From: Ctenopharyngodon idella
Lineage: Eukaryota; Chordata; Actinopteri; Cypriniformes; Xenocyprididae
Direction: 5' to 3'
Assembly: GCF_019924925.1 (NCBI RefSeq)
Contig: NC_067226.1
Location: 26,901,501-26,965,500, forward strand
DNA length: 64,000 bases
Part shown: in pieces, positions 48,093 through 60,522 of the stretch
Numbering within the stretch: position 1 is the stretch's first letter
Layout of the letters: the number at the start of each line of letters is the position of its first letter
The notes under the pieces: model-generated
Databases searched by the model: none
The model's input: only the letters and a program-made list of their open reading frames with translations
What the model was told of the DNA's origin: nothing
Translations under genes and position numbers: made by a program

Positions 48093-49751
48093 AGTCTGTG
48101 AAGTGCTAGCCTGGAGGACATACACAGTAGGACAACACGATATATCTGTACGAACTGCTCCTTTAAGAAGAAGACAGAAGAAAAGAGTCTGTGACCTTCT
48201 GAATGTGACTCACGCCTCATACTCATGGCAAACATGACACAAACACGGGAATCTATGACTGCTGACTCCTCCACACCAAGATTTTCATAGTCTAATTGAG
48301 AACAAAACTGTAGTGTAAGAATATTTGGAAAGTGCTGACCTTTTCCTATATGACATTTCCAGCAAATTAGGTCAGAATTATGTAACAGAGGTTAGTGTCT
48401 GGCTATGCACTCAATATAACAACTACAAGAAAATTAGTTTAGTTTTAAATAATATATAATAAAAACAATATCATAACTAAAATATAATTGTAAGTTCACA
48501 AGAAAAATGGCCAAGGCACAAATATAACAATTGTTACAATGTTACAATTTCATGTAAGAGATTTTGAATAAATGTACATTCCAATCAATGGCATAATTGT
48601 ATAATTATTTTTATTATTATTTATTATTAAAAAAACTTAAACTAATGAAACTGAACAGAACTAATTAACAATAACTGCATGGTATCTCTATGACCTTTCT
48701 AGATTGATGTGAACATTACTATACCTTCAGACCTAAAGCTACTTTAAAAAAACATATGCTTAATGGCAAGTATAAATACTGAAACATTTTTTGCAGTTAT
48801 TTTACATTTTATTTTACACTCTTCATCACTGCAAAAAAAGAAGCAAAGTGCAGTCGTTACCTTAATCTACCTGATATGATCCTTAAAATTCCCTTTAGAC
48901 CAAAAAACTGTTAACAACAAATGTCCTGCTCTGGAGGAATGAACCACCAACACTATAAATCTCCTGGTGTCCTTTTATGTGAAGAGCATAGTGAGGAACG
49001 TTCTGGAAGAGCTGTCTCTCTCCAGGAGGCACAACTACACATGAACCAAGAGAAAGTCAGAGACTTTGGGAAGAGAGATAAGCGTGTGGGATTAAACCGG
49101 CATGAAGCCTCCTTCTGGAGTCTGGCTCATCCCAAAAATGACTCACTCCACCGGTAAAGCCTGTGACCGCCCTGGGTCGAGCCCACCATCCTCTGCTCCA
49201 TGCTTCCCACCACGGATGCTGTGTGAGGGAAGATCAGAAAGGCCAAATTTGCTCATTCGTGGGGGCTGTATTGACGTAATCCCACACGTAAAATATATTT
49301 TAGCTATATAGAAAATCATGTAAAAGCAGACTGTCTCAGAGCTGAGAGCACTACACCATCCAATTCAGACAATGAGATAATAATGTACATACAGTGACAC
49401 TTTACAAAAACTTTCATTAATACATTTAACAAACATTATTACATTACATTACATTAGTATAATGCTTACTTAATAAAAAAATATAATGCTTAAGAGATTT
49501 TTAGTTACAAATGTATTCATTTTTTTTAAACTTCATTAAATATTAATATTTGTTAATATTGTATGATTAATAGCCTGTATTATACATAATTAAATAATAA
49601 TATGTAATATAAATAATCAAATATATAATATTAAATTTAATACAAAATATAAAATTATTCATATATTTCCATATATGTTCATATATGTACATGAACTGCT
49701 GATCTGTTAAGCATTATAATGTTTCCAATTATCTAAGGAACGTTATTATAA

Positions 49752-49852
49752 AACAGGGAGAGATAGGGGAAGTGGAATGGGAAATGTCACAGGCCGGACT
49801 CAAACTTGAGTCACTACATGAGAACCACAGCTAACCGCTGCACCATGGCTTC
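49752..49852 (-). repeat. tRNA-derived SINE, inverted
   Basis: The complement reads GGTGCAGCGGTTAGCTGTGG (box-A region) and, about 30 bp later, CAAGTTTGAGTCCGGC (box B). A pyrimidine-rich tail (CCCCTATCTCTCCCTGTTTT) follows. This is a common fish SINE layout; not a functional tRNA. Confidence 0.6.
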
Positions 49853-50204
49853 ATCTGAAACATATTCATCGATGATGTAACCAAATAGTCAAGACTTGAG
49901 AGGGGAGGGTTGGGAAACCAACAGTAAACATTTAAGAATCTTGGGGGAAAAAACCCTTTTGATCAACCACTAAATACTGGTGGAATACATTAAAATTAAA
50001 TGCATGATCAGTTGGTCATTACAGCAAAATGAACTCTGAAAGACTGATCGGAACCTCTTTGGGAAGAACAGCAAACTCAACAATACACACAGGTGTAGAA
50101 TCAAGAGTCATTTACTGGGATCCAAGATGTCCTGTAGGAGCAGGACAGGACAAAAACAGAAACAACCAGAACAATTAGGTCACCTCCAATGTTCCAGGCT
50201 GCAG

Positions 50205-50205
<1 letters not shown>

Positions 50206-50293
<88 letters not shown>
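50206..50293. repeat. Compound (TC)n(AC)n microsatellite, 88 bp
   Basis: About 37 bp of perfect CT followed by about 50 bp of perfect AC. A shorter CA run is at 50484-50509. Confidence 0.95.
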
Positions 50294-50295
<2 letters not shown>

Positions 50296-50947
50296 ACGCA
50301 CTCAGGACTCTTCCACTCCTAAACACTTGGTTCCTTGTTCTCCTGTTTCCATGGAAACACACCTCTCAATTCTCTAAGGATCAATGGAAACTATGAGGCT
50401 GTAATAATGGGCTATTTTAGTCTATTAAACAATCAATTTGATAACAGTGCTAAAAAAACACGTCATCTACAAATACACAAAATTACACACACACACACAC
50501 ACACACACTTGTTTTTGTGACTAACTTGAATACGTATTGTGACCTAGATGCTGAGTTATGTGTTTACAATACTAATAACCATATCTATCTATCTATCCAT
50601 CCATCCATCTCCCGTATTTCTTTTCTGTTTCTGTCATTAGCAGCACAATTTCTCTTTCTCACACAGATTCCCAATTACTCACAGACACTCAAACACACCC
50701 CGACAGAGTCTTAATTTGCCCGTACCACAAATTTGCTCGTTCACACGTAATTGCATGTGTGTGAGGCTGCAGGCTGCATTTAAAAACTGTCAGACCCGTG
50801 CACTGCTAGAGGAACGGCTCTCTCATTTACTCACCACACACAAACCCACCTATCAACACACACAAAATATACTAGTGTGCATGATCCCTTTTTTAGGAGC
50901 GCAGTTACTGTATAGTCAAGAGAAGTCAAATAATGTACAATAAATGC

Positions 50948-51217
50948 TGTTCTTTTTCCTTAAAGAAATATTAAGCAGCACAACTGTTTTCAACATTGAT
51001 AGTAATAAGAAATGTTCCTTGAGCATCAAATCAGCATATTAGAATGATTTCTGAAGGATCATGTGACACTGAAGACTGATGCTGAAAATTCAGCTTTACA
51101 TCACAGGAATAAATTACATTTTTAAATACATTAAAAATGTTATTTTAATAAATGCCACCTTGATGCACATAAGAGTACTTTTAAAATCTTTTAGACCCCA
51201 AATTTTTTAACAGTAGT
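50948..51217 (+). repeat. Interspersed repeat, family R
   Basis: Contains AGCAGCACAACTGTTTTCAA, AGCATATTAGAATGATTTCT and GGATCATGTGACACTGAAGA, with a short internal deletion after GAAGACTG. Confidence 0.8.
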
Positions 51218-51739
51218 TTAACAGAGCTTTATACAAGTAGTCCAAACTTCCGCCATTTTCACATCTGAGGAGTGAAAGACTGGTACCGAAAGAGGGGGTT
51301 TCATGATAATTTAAAAAAGGACTAAATATCCTGAGACACGTTCACATATAAACACACACTCCACCCAATCCCACAGCCTGCTATGAACACCTCACTTTTC
51401 TTACAGCTATGACGCAATTAGAAACACACACACACAGGTTTCCATCTCACTGAAGGGTGTGTGGTGTTTTAATGATTGACCTTTCCATCTAACATGGAAA
51501 CTTGTGCCATGACGAGAATAAAGAATTTAACTTTTAGTTTTCAATTCACTAGAATTTTAATCTCTCGAATGGAAATATGTGCCATAGATGAGCTATAGCA
51601 GTACACATCTTCTTGTATAGTGTGAATTTTACAGGGCAAACAAGAGCATTCTGTGTGAACATCTATTTAATACAAAGCAAGCTAATGGATTTTTAAAAAG
51701 TGAAACTAAATTAATGACTGATTTAATGTGGTGCTTCGA

Positions 51740-52560
51740 TCAGCCAGACAAAACTACAATATGCACATTTTCGCCACTAGAGGTCGCTTATTCAAAACAA
51801 AGGCGTAGCTTGATGACGCCTTGATTTCAGGCAGAAATCATGTTCATGGATGAGATTATTAATGTTACTGTAGTATGAAGCAGAGCAGGGCTGAGTGCTG
51901 TGTGAGCAGAAACGAGGCCGCTGGAGCGATTGCTAATGAGTGACGAGTGCGACACACGCCTCAAGAGCAGCAGAACTTTTATTATGCTGCAGTCACCACT
52001 TCCGCTTCTTCCGGTCTTGAGTATGTGGGGTAATGCAGTGCTGTTCATCAGATTAGATACATTTGAGTGTGCTGAAAGTTGTTATAGTGCTACTCTGTGT
52101 TCGCTCGGCAGCTGCTGTGAGACATTTGTTGCACACTGCAGTAAGCTACATCGATATTAGGCAAGGTAAAACATGGTACTCGCTGTAAATCAAGAAAACG
52201 AGATTTAAACAATAAGACTTACTGTGTTAAGCTAAATAACATGATTAGTTTTCTGTTGATGAATATATCCTAACAGTTGCTCACCTGTCTAATAAAACAC
52301 ATAATATATTAAAGCGTCTTTGGTGTTTCCATGGTTTCTACAAAATAAAACCGGAAATCGAGGTTAAGGCAGGTATGACGTCACTGATATGCGACGCACG
52401 GACACGGACCGTGTTCTGGTTAAAATGGTTTATTTCTCTGGATTTAAACATTCTTGGAAGCATTTGGGATAATGTAAGTACACAAGTCAACAAAATATAT
52501 AACATTTTTCAAGTGTTTTTTTTTTATATTTTAATCCAAAAATGTTACATATGCCTTTAA
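51740..52560. repeat. Possible TTAA-type element
   Basis: The right end, read on the complement, is TTAAAGGCATATGTAACATT, which resembles the ends of the other TTAA elements here. A clear left end is not found. The segment contains a weak CTCF-like motif (51773-51787) and two short GC-richer blocks. Confidence 0.3.
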
Positions 52561-52984
52561 TGTTGTACAAAAACTTGACTAGGCATGAAACAAACAAAAA
52601 TATTCAGCTAATAATGGTTTATTACACAAGTTCTTCTTTACATATATGCTTATTCAGCATAAACTTGAGAATGCTTTTTTGAACAAAAAAAAAAAGATGA
52701 AAAACAGAGACAATAAACTCCAAAGAGACCACCAGCAGAGTCACTATTAATGCTCTCCTAAAATACCCACAGATATGCGCTGAGAAAGAGAAAAAGTGGG
52801 ACAGAAAAGAAATAAAAACAGAGGAGAAGAGAGAGAAACTGCATCACGATTCATACTGCACCATAATGCACTAATTAAATGATATCTGTCCATCTATTTG
52901 TAAGACCTAACAACTGAGTCATGCAGATTATGGGGTTTGATGAAATAAAATAATTAAATATAAATAAAGTAACCTTAATAAAGT

Positions 52985-53135
52985 AAAGTAACCTTACAAG
53001 AAGCTCTCATTTGTTAACATTAATTAATGCATAAACATAAACTACCAATTTAAACAAAGCATTTATTGACCTTTGTTAAAGTTAGTTAATTAAAATGTTC
53101 ATGTTAGTTCACAGTGCATTAACTATAATGTTAAC
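52985..53135. repeat. Fragment of the 35578-35908 repeat family
   Basis: TTTGTTAACATTAATTAATG and AATGTTCATGTTAGTTCACA are family words. Both ends are missing. Confidence 0.6.
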
Positions 53136-53218
53136 AGGTCCAACTTTTGATCTTAAAAATGTAGTAGTAAATGTTGAGATTAACTTTCAGATTAATAAAC
53201 ACACAGTAGAAGCATTTT

Positions 53219-53278
<60 letters not shown>

Positions 53279-53430
53279 TGTATATATAAATTGTAATAAT
53301 ATTTCAATATTATTATTATGACTGTTTTTATGGCATTTTTATCAAATAAATGCATCTTTAGTGAGACATAAGACATCTTTAAAAAAATAAAATTAAATCT
53401 TACCGACCTCAAACTTTTGACCAGTACAGA
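53219..53430 (+). repeat. (TA)n(TG)n microsatellite followed by a family R 3' fragment
   Basis: TA run at about 53220-53262 and TG run at about 53263-53279. They are followed by ATCAAATAAATGCATCTTTA and CTTACCGACCTCAAACTTTT, the 3' end of family R. Confidence 0.8.
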
Positions 53431-54235
53431 AGTACAGTTTCTTTATTTGAAAATTCATGCATCACAGGATTAAAATGTAGTGGGTAGTGAACAAAGAATA
53501 AAAACATGGACAACATCAAGACTAAAACAGACTTGCTGCTTTGTGTTTAAATATAGTTTTGTTTTACAAGCTTCTTTTGAATTATGTGTGTGCGTTATAC
53601 AACTAGCTGCTGTCTTCAACTTCTTATGTGGGTGGATCATAAGTTCAGAGACGTTAGTGACGTAAAGGAGAGCATGAGGAATTTCCACACCTCCCAAAAC
53701 GGTTGACAGGATTTAACGGCAAACCCTCAGAGGCACGGCAGTGTTTCCTCCGTAAATGCTTTTAACATTCTTACTTCAGGATAAATGGAGGATAAGCTTC
53801 AGAATTTCAAACCTTTCTTACACAAACACACTAAGCGTCGCCCTCCTTCTGTTACCATTCCTCAATCTGACTGAAATAAATACAGACGTTTCACTCAACA
53901 CAAGCTCCAGGCATAAACACAGACACACTCACACACACCAGGGAAGCAGGTGACAATAACAGGTCAAGCCTAGAGCTATGGCCAGTGAATAATAAAAATA
54001 ACAAGGAGGGAAAAAAACATGACAGAAGAAAAAAATAAAGGTCCAGCAAAGATCTCAAATGGTAGTTTCATACTTAACTGTAGAAGGAATATCTGTAATA
54101 GGCTTATACAACGGTTCTCATAATTTCACAAAGAAAATCTAAAACATTATACAAAACAGGACTTACACTCACCAGCCACTTTATTATGTACACCTTGCTA
54201 GTACCGGCTTTTACCTTCAGAACTGCCTTAATTCT

Positions 54236-54574
54236 TCATGGCATAGATTCAACAAAGTGCTGGAAACATTCCTCAGAGATTTTGGTCCATATTGACATGA
54301 CAGCATCACGCAGTTGCTGCAGATTTGTCGGCTGCATGATGTAAAACTCCCATTCCACCACATCCCAAAAGTGCTCTATTGGATTGAGATCTGGTGACTG
54401 TGGAGGCCATTTGTGTAACTCAATGTCATGCTCAGGAAGCCAGTTTGAGATGATTTGAGCTTTGTGACATGGTGTGTTTTCTTGCTGGAAGTAGCCATTA
54501 GAAGATGGGTAAACTGTGCTCATAAAAGGATTGACATGGTCAGCAACAATACTCAGGAAGTGGCGTTTAAACAA
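54236..54574 (-). pseudogene. Tc1-like transposase, C-terminal part
   Basis: Encodes the typical Tc1 catalytic C-terminus: a TPCHKAQIISNWLPEHDIEL segment, then WPPQSPDLNPIEHFWD (the last acidic catalytic residue is in the PIEH region), then QLRDAVMSIWTKISEECFQ. The N-terminal half is separated by insertions and frame breaks, so no active enzyme can be made. Confidence 0.85.
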
Positions 54575-54788
54575 CGCTCAATTGATACTAAGAGGCCCAA
54601 ACTGTGCCAAAAAAATATCCCACACACCATTACACCACCAGCAGCCTGAACCATTGATTCAAGGCATGCTTATTGTTTAGTTTACGTGTGCGAATTGTAG
54701 CCTCAGTTTCCTGTTCTTAGCTGACAGGAGTGGCACCGGTGTGATCTTCTGCTGCTGTAGTTCATCTGCTTCAAGGACATGTGTGTTC

Positions 54789-55719
54789 GGGTCAATGACG
54801 TGACGGGTCAATTTTTTTGTCCAAAAGCCTTAATAATAATAATAAAAAACAAAGATATGGCATCCAAAGTATGTAAGGTAGTACAACTAGATCTCTTTTA
54901 TTGAATCCAAAAGGTTTTAATTATATTTTGCTACACATAAAGGTATTTTAAAGATTTTGAAGTGTCAAAAGGTCATTCGGTTTAACCGTCCAAAGGCCAA
55001 TACAGCCATTTCATTTGTGAATAATATATCTTAAAATGTAATAAATGTACATTTTTTTATTCTGGCATGATTTTATAACATCATATATCAACATAGTGCA
55101 AAATGATACTAAAATTATGCGTAGAAGTCATTGCTTTGTTATGAGAATGTCCAGAAAAATTAATTTCACTGATGTCATTCGGAGTAACAAATTTAAAGGG
55201 ACCATTTTGGATCAAGTCATGCGGTCGGTATCATGTGACAGGATGTGACATCATTCAGACACCTGCAAAGGACCACATGGTCATGAAGCAAAGTAACTAA
55301 CTCTCTTTTAACTATTTGAAAAATTCACGTTTTCACTTGCTCATACGCATATCCCGAAATATCAGGTCATTTGGTACAACCGATATAAAAATGGAAAAAT
55401 TTAAAAACCTGTACAAAATATAAAATGTTTGATTGTACTTTTGCTAGCCAGCTAGCTAGATACCAGCCTGTTAGCATTGTTTGAAAAAATCGTCATTCGG
55501 TATAACCAAAAGTGTCATTCGGTAAAACCGAAATTTTGGTTAAACTGAATGACTTTTTTGGGGACAAATTTTGTCCATCTTGTAAAAAATGACAAAAGCA
55601 GTGTTAATTGATTATAAAAACCACATAATCTCATTGTTAACACTTAATAAAACTTCATAAGTAATTATATCTCTTTTATGTTTTTTTTACACTTTTAAAA
55701 ACCTTATTCGTCAATGACC
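54789..55719. mobile_element. Inverted-repeat element inserted in the Tc1-like transposase
   Basis: The left end GGGTCAATGACG and right end CGTCAATGACC are inverted counterparts. The flanking TGTTC (54784-54788 and 55720-55724) is a likely 5-bp target duplication. The interior repeats CATTCGGTTTAACCG-like words (about 54976, 55495, 55517, 55541). No transposase is recognised. Confidence 0.65.
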
Positions 55720-55721
55720 TG

Positions 55722-56027
55722 TTCAGAGATGCTCTTCAGCAGATCTTGGTTGCAACAAGTGGATATTTGTGTTACTGTTGCCTTTCTATAAGCTCTAACC
55801 ACTATGGCCATTCTCCTCTGACCTCTGGCATCAACAAGGCATTTACACCCACCGAATTGCCTCTCACTAGACATTTTCTCTTTTTCGGACCATTCTCTGT
55901 AAACCCTAGTGATGGTTCTGCGTTAAAATCCCAGTAGATCAGCAGTTTCTGAAATACTCAGACCAGCCCGTCTGGCACCAACATCCATGCCACGTTCAAA
56001 GTCACTTAAATCACCTCTAATCCCCAT
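55722..56027 (-). pseudogene. Tc1-like transposase, N-terminal part
   Basis: On the minus strand the frame starts at about 56027 and contains DLSDFERGMDVGARRAGLS and SISETADLLGF, the helix-turn-helix DNA-binding region of this Tc1-like family. It is disrupted by frame changes and by the insertion at 54789-55719. Confidence 0.75.
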
Positions 56028-56069
56028 TCTGATGCTCAGTTTGAACTTCAAAAGATCATCTTGACCATG

Positions 56070-56351
56070 ACTGAATCTGAAATCGCCCCCTATACCCTCA
56101 AATAGGGCATTATTTGAGGGGACAGCCATTCGTAGTGGAGTCTGAAATCATAGTGGGCATTATTGAGTGGACTCAATGTATCCCACATTACACTGCAACA
56201 ATGAGTGTACAACTGATGTACACCCAACAGCTGTCCAAATTCACTCACTCATTTTCATTCATTCCTTCAAGTGAACAAGTGATTCAAATTTTAGTGGACT
56301 AACGTAAGGAATAGTGACTAAGGGTTTAGGGGGGCAATTTTGGATTCAGCC
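56070..56351. mobile_element. Short inverted-repeat element inserted in the Tc1-like transposon
   Basis: The left end ACTGAATCTGAAATCGCC and the right end, on the complement, GGCTGAATCCAAAATTGCC are similar. CATG on both sides (56066-56069 and 56352-56355) fits a 4-bp duplication. About 282 bp, no coding capacity. Confidence 0.65.
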
Positions 56352-57754
56352 CATGTCTACATGCCTAAATGCATTGATCAGATATCTGCGTTAACGAGCA
56401 GTCAAACAGGTGTACATAATAAAGTGGCCAGTGAGTGATGTGACTTCCACTGAAGACATTTAATATTTTACATAAACCCCTTTTTTGCTGTAAGACAGAG
56501 TTTGACCAGTCGTTCTGCAAGCAAACAGTGTCTGGTCTTCCAGACATCTGTGACAGATGCTGCGCATTAGTCTCTGTGGTTGACGGTTTTATGGTTCTTT
56601 TCAAATTAGTTATTAAAAGGCTCGTCTTGATGTTTCTTTATAAATGTGTATGGGAACGTAGACGGATAAATGAGGGTTTCTCATCATCTGGGACCAATTT
56701 TCTGTCATAGGCTGCAAATTGGATTCTATGACGATGTTGATTAAATCATGAAAAGGTTAAGTTTGTCAAATATTATTCAGTTGAGACAACAGACAGTTAT
56801 TTCGATCATTTAGCAGGTGAAATATGAACATGTACAGACTTGTGACTGTTTGAAGACAGACAAAAGTCTGTGCTGACATGCACGACTTAGACACTTAAGT
56901 CAGCAGATAACAAAATATCACAAAAAAAAAATCACAAACAAATGATAATGATGAAATTAAAAGGATGCAAAATGCAAATAATGACTTAATGACTTTTTAA
57001 TTAGCCTTTAACTTTTTTAGTAAAAAGTCTTTACATTTCAGAAGCATTTATTTGAGAAGCTTAAGATATTAAGACTTGCCACCTAAGTTGTCTTAGACTG
57101 TATCTTAAATACTTTTGTCCACTTATTTTTATCTTGTTTATACTAATCAAGTGACAATCTGCCTAAATACAGTCAAATTAAAGATTTAATGTCTTAGTAT
57201 CTTATGAATTGTTAAAAAAACAGATATTTTAAAAGGAAAATTAGACAAAAATTCTTATTAAGAACATGATTTACTTTGTCACCTCATTTTTTAAACAGTA
57301 AATCTATAGTTTGCCACTTAAAACCAAACAAACTTGTCTAATGCAATGATATTGATGCATGTTTTATGAATGTATGAATATCAATGCATTAGAAGTTTGA
57401 GAATTTGGAACTTAATTCTCCAAATTCTTTATATCATAATTTGTAGTGTCAACATTTGGGACCAACAGACACACGTACTGTTCAACTTCAGAGCTGTGAG
57501 TTTGATGAGGCAACATGTGGCTGGTGGTTTTTTCAAATTTTCATAAACTGACGCAGTTTAACAGTCTCAACCTTGCAGCTCGCCCATCTTGTTTGATGTT
57601 GCTCTGCTTTTACGTAAAAGCCTGAGGAAATACGCATGACCGCACAACAGTCTATATTACACGACACGTGTGCCACATGGAAAATAGAGAATCACAGTTT
57701 ATTAAAGGCCAAACCTTGAATGACACATCGAGTTCTGCAGATGGAGCAACTTAT

Positions 57755-57990
57755 ATTTCAAAATGTAATTTATTCCTGAGGCACAGCTGAATATTTAGCA
57801 TCATTACACCAGTCTTCAGTGTCACATGATCATTCAGAAATCATTCTTATATGCTGATTTGATCGTCAAGAAACATTTCTTATTATTATCAATGTTGAAA
57901 ACAGTTATGCAGTGCTACATAATATTTTTGTGGAAATTTTTCAGGATTCTTGATGAATAGAAAGTTCAATAGAACAACAATTATTTAAAA
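57755..57990 (-). repeat. Interspersed repeat, family R, inverted
   Basis: CAGTCTTCAGTGTCACATGA and AGAAATCATTCTTATATGCT match the complement of family R. Confidence 0.8.
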
Positions 57991-58053
57991 CAGAATATAC
58001 AGTACAGTATAAAAATCATTACGTCAATAGGAAGTCCCTACAAAACATGGAAA

Positions 58054-58054
58054 C

Positions 58055-58097
<43 letters not shown>
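58054..58097. repeat. (GT)n microsatellite
   Basis: Perfect GT run of about 40 bp ending in GAGAGA. Confidence 0.95.
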
Positions 58098-58497
58098 AGA
58101 TCAACAGTAGGCCTATTAGAAAAAAAAACTTTCCTTTAGAAGTCCATTTTATGGGACATTATCATATTAACAAGTTCATTTCTGAATTAATTTCCTCTCT
58201 GTTCTGTCCAACAGATGGAGGTGTATTTTTGTTACAGCAGACTCAAAAATACCTTTACTTGTATTGTCACGAAACAGATGAAAGTGACGCACATGTATAA
58301 ACTTGGATGTAATGTACTGCAGCTCCTGCAGGCTGAATGGAGTGTGATCTAGTGAGAAACATTAATATCTCACATCACTCACATTCACACACACACGTGC
58401 ACGGTTGCCGTGCTGCAGGAGGAGATGATGGTGTTGCTATGGTGACATGTCTGGATGCAGCAGGCTATGCCACATGGCAATGAAAAGTGAGTGACCG

Positions 58498-58624
58498 GAG
58501 AGAGAGAGAGAAAGAGAGGGATGTCATAGTGGCTTATCATCACACACTTTCGTGTCGACACACACAATGACAAATCACAGAGAGAGAGAGACAGAGAGAG
58601 AGACAGAGAGAGACAGAGAGAGAA

Positions 58625-58695
<71 letters not shown>

Positions 58696-58696
58696 A

Positions 58697-58754
<58 letters not shown>
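58498..58754. repeat. Long (GA)n purine tract
   Basis: A GA run at 58498-58518 and, after an interruption, about 175 bp of GA/GACA/GAAA repeats at 58579-58754. The plus strand is almost entirely purine. Confidence 0.95.
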
Positions 58755-58755
<1 letters not shown>

Positions 58756-58884
58756 ACAATGCCCACCCAAATATACACAGCTGAGCGAGCAAAAGGGAAG
58801 CAATGAAGCATTTTTAATTTAGTACAAAACTTTTGAGGAACATTTCTTTATAAGACTTTAAACACTGTGAGGCTTTGGAAATGC

Positions 58885-58901
58885 TACGCCCCCTGGTGGT
58901 G
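58885..58901 (-). promoter_or_regulatory. CTCF-like motif
   Basis: The complement reads ACACCACCAGGGGGCGTAG, containing the CTCF core CCACCAGGGGGCG. It lies outside the recognised repeats. Binding is inferred, not shown. Confidence 0.5.
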
Positions 58902-58949
58902 TAATCTATACTACACCAATTATAACAAAACCTTCAATCAACTACTTAC

Positions 58950-59562
58950 TTAAAGGATTAGTTCACTTCAGAATTAAAATTTCCTGATAATTTACTCACA
59001 CCCATGTCATCCAAAATGTTTATGTCTATCTTTCTTCAGTCGAAAAGAAATTGAGGTTTTTGAGGAAAACATTCCAGGATTTTTCTCCGTATAGTGGACT
59101 TCAGTGGGGTACAACGCTTTGAAGGTCTAAATTGGTTTCAATGAAGCTTTAAAGGGCTCTACACGATCCCAGACGAGGAATAAGGGTCTTGTCTAGCGAA
59201 ACAATCTGTCATTTTCAAAAAAAAAAAAAAAAATGTATATACTCTTTAACCACAAAAATCCTTTTTTTGCACTGCAATGCGGCACGCATTACGTAATCGT
59301 GTTTGAAAGGTCACGCGTGACGTAGGCGGAAGTGCCGCGGTAATGTGAAAAACTCCATCTCATTTTTTCCTCCAACTTCAAAATCATCCGACATCATTGT
59401 TTTACCTTTTTTTGTAAAGGGTGTTTGACTTAGTTTTTGAACATTCACTTTGTAGACACTGGATCGGTACTTCTGCCTACGTCACGCGTGACCTTTCCAA
59501 CGTGTTTACGTAATGCGTGGTGCATCGCAGAGCAGTGCAAGACGAGCATTAGTGGTTAAAAG

Positions 59563-59604
<42 letters not shown>

Positions 59605-59889
59605 TATTTATGTATTTTCTTTTTAGAAATTGACAGATCATTTCATTAGATAAGACCCTTATTCCTCGTCTGGGATCGTGTAGAGCCCTTTGAAGCTGCA
59701 TTGAAACTGCAATTTAGACCTTCAACCCGTTGTACCCCACTGACGTCCACTATATGGAGAAAAATCCTGGAATGTTTTCCTCAAAAACCTTAATTTCTTT
59801 TCGACTGAAGAAAGACTAAACATCTTGGATGACATGGGGGTGAGTAAATTATCAGGAAATTTTAATTCTGAAGTGAACTAATCCATTAG
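58950..59889. mobile_element. Long palindromic TTAA-type element (about 0.94 kb)
   Basis: The left end TTAAAGGATTAGTTCACTTC and right end GAAGTGAACTAATCCATTAG are inverted counterparts, with target TTAA on the left and TTAG on the right. The arms match over about 270 bp (CGATCCCAGACGAGGAATAA against TTATTCCTCGTCTGGGATCG). The inner part is also inverted (TCACGCGTGACGTAGGCGGA against TCTGCCTACGTCACGCGTGA), leaving a short centre. A (TA)n run lies at about 59564-59607. No coding capacity. Confidence 0.85.
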
Positions 59890-60077
59890 AAAAATACCAT
59901 ATGGATCACTGATGTGACACTCAATTTTATCTCCTCCATCTGAATCTATTAGATTACTCAAAAACACATCACAAAAAGCTTCTCATATAAAAATTAATGT
60001 TTTTCGATTTGTGAATTACTTTTTTTGCCTTTGTGGGGCTTAACGTTTCAGTCAATAACTTGAATATTTAGTGAAAA

Positions 60078-60522
60078 GGCATGCATTTATTTGATCAAAA
60101 ATACAAAAACTATTGTCTATTATAATATATTTTAAAATGTAATTTATTCCTGTGAGGCAAAGTTGAGTTTTCAGCAGCCATTATTCCAGTCTACAGTGTC
60201 ACATGATCCTTCAGAAATCATTCTAATATGCTGATTTGCTGTTCAAGAAACATTTCTGATTATCAATGTTGAAAACAGTTGTGCTGCTTAATATTTTTGT
60301 GGAAACCTGAACCATTTTTTCAGGATTCTTTGTTGAATAAAAAGTTTAAAAGAACATCATGTATTTGAAATAGAAATCATTGTAACATATGTATACATGT
60401 CATCTTTACAGTCACTTCTAATCAATTTAATGAATCCTTGCTGAATAAAAGTATTCATTTGTTTAAAAAAAAAAAGGATAATTAAAATCGTACTGACCCC
60501 AAACTTTTGAATGGAATATGGA
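60078..60522 (-). repeat. Interspersed repeat, family R, inverted, near full length
   Basis: Runs from GGCATGCATTTATTTGATCA to CTGACCCCAAACTTTTGAAT. Contains CACATGATCCTTCAGAAATC and TGTGCTGCTTAATATTTTTG. Confidence 0.85.

Larger units (their letters stand above)
54166..56437 (-). mobile_element. Tc1-like transposon interrupted by two insertions
   Basis: The left end CACTCACCAGCCACTTTATT follows TA (54164-54165). The right end AATAAAGTGGCCAGTGAGTG, ending at about 56437, is its inverted counterpart; the TA on that side is mutated. The transposase runs on the minus strand and is broken. Two foreign inverted-repeat elements are inserted (54789-55719 and 56070-56351), and a piece near 54655 is deleted. 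Without insertions about 1.06 kb remains. Confidence 0.85.

Noticed and set aside
47935..48237. 100-codon plus-strand frame sharing NVYKQHFKG with a frame near 47090.
   Set aside because: The shared peptide comes from the 120-bp direct repeat; the frames differ in phase around it and contain no known domain.
58385..58806. Frames of 78-135 codons made of Ser-Leu or Arg-Glu repeats.
   Set aside because: They are translations of the GA microsatellite.
59564..59607. CRISPR-like regular repeat.
   Set aside because: It is only a (TA)n microsatellite; no spacer-repeat array exists anywhere in the window.
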